A stretch of 14,561 nucleotides of DNA from contig NC_090622.1 in assembly GCF_004359215.1 (NCBI RefSeq), positions 432,227 to 446,787 on the forward strand. The letters run 5' to 3'. Position numbers and translations under genes: made by a program. Source of the stretch: Bremia lactucae (taxonomy: Eukaryota > Oomycota > Peronosporomycetes > Peronosporales > Peronosporaceae). Position 1 is the first letter of the stretch. The number at the start of each line of letters is the position of its first letter. Positions 14,510-14,561 of the stretch are shown here, in pieces. Below the pieces are notes generated by a model. It saw only the letters and a program-made list of their open reading frames with translations, was not told where the DNA came from and did not search any database.

Positions 14510-14561
14510 GGTTGTACGGTCAACCGAAGCACTGAAATATCGGCTAGACCTTTCTTCGTCT
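14427..14561. other. Region after pol of element C, no plus-strand gene visible
   Basis: No polypurine tract or LTR start is visible before the window ends. The only notable content is the first 28 codons of the antisense frame starting at 14509. Confidence 0.4.

Larger units (their letters stand above)
8469..14561 (+). mobile_element. Element C: near full-length decayed gypsy chromovirus
   Basis: Plus-strand order is probable LTR (to 8803), primer-binding site (8806), gag (to 9800), protease, spacer, RT, RNase H, integrase and chromodomain (to 14426), and then the right edge of the window. The order and motifs are those of Ty3/gypsy chromoviruses. Every domain carries at least one stop or frameshift. 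The polypurine tract and 3' LTR would lie beyond position 14561. Its gag, integrase tail and LTR differ from those of A/B, so it is another family. Confidence 0.85.

Overview
This window contains no recognisable host gene. It is a graveyard of Ty3/gypsy-type LTR retrotransposons that carry a chromodomain (chromoviruses). The gag-pol proteins, the IN-linker-chromodomain layout and the TGTAACGGG...TACA LTR ends resemble chromoviruses I associate with oomycetes (Phytophthora and downy-mildew genomes). That taxon call is an inference from family resemblance, not proven. All coding regions are broken by stops and frameshifts, and one 100-N run (3580-3679) marks an assembly gap.

Layout. Element D (minus strand, 1-1857) has a 5' LTR at 1282-1857, a tRNA primer-binding site, a decayed gag and the start of protease, and runs off the left edge. 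A short spacer follows (1858-2093). Element A (minus strand, 2094-4345) has a 3' LTR (2094-2546), a polypurine tract, an extra gene lying antisense to the element (plus strand, about 2587-3579), the assembly gap, a gag start (3841-3689), a primer-binding site and a truncated 5' LTR (3984-4345). Element B (plus strand, about 4346-8162) is joined head-to-head to A. It starts inside RNase H and continues through integrase and chromodomain (stop at 6661-6663). It then carries a second copy of the antisense gene (minus strand, 7610-6642), a polypurine tract and a 3' LTR (7726-8162). After a gene-free spacer, element C (plus strand, about 8469-14561) has a probable 5' LTR, a primer-binding site, gag, protease, a spacer with 37-aa repeats, RT, RNase H, integrase and chromodomain, and runs off the right edge.

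How the parts relate. Gag would form the particle, protease would mature it, RT/RNase H would copy the RNA from a tRNA primer, integrase would insert the DNA, and the chromodomain would steer insertion toward modified histones. None of the copies looks able to make the full set. The most unusual content is (1) an antisense gene between chromodomain and 3' LTR in both copies of the A/B family, running tail-to-tail into pol with about 20 bp overlap in B; (2) an extraordinary density of perfect stem-loops in that segment (ten with arms of 8-10 bp in 960 bp); (3) paired stem-loops at the 3' end of the A/B LTR beside the primer site; and (4) three tandem palindromic TGACG/CGTCA units in the LTR of D.
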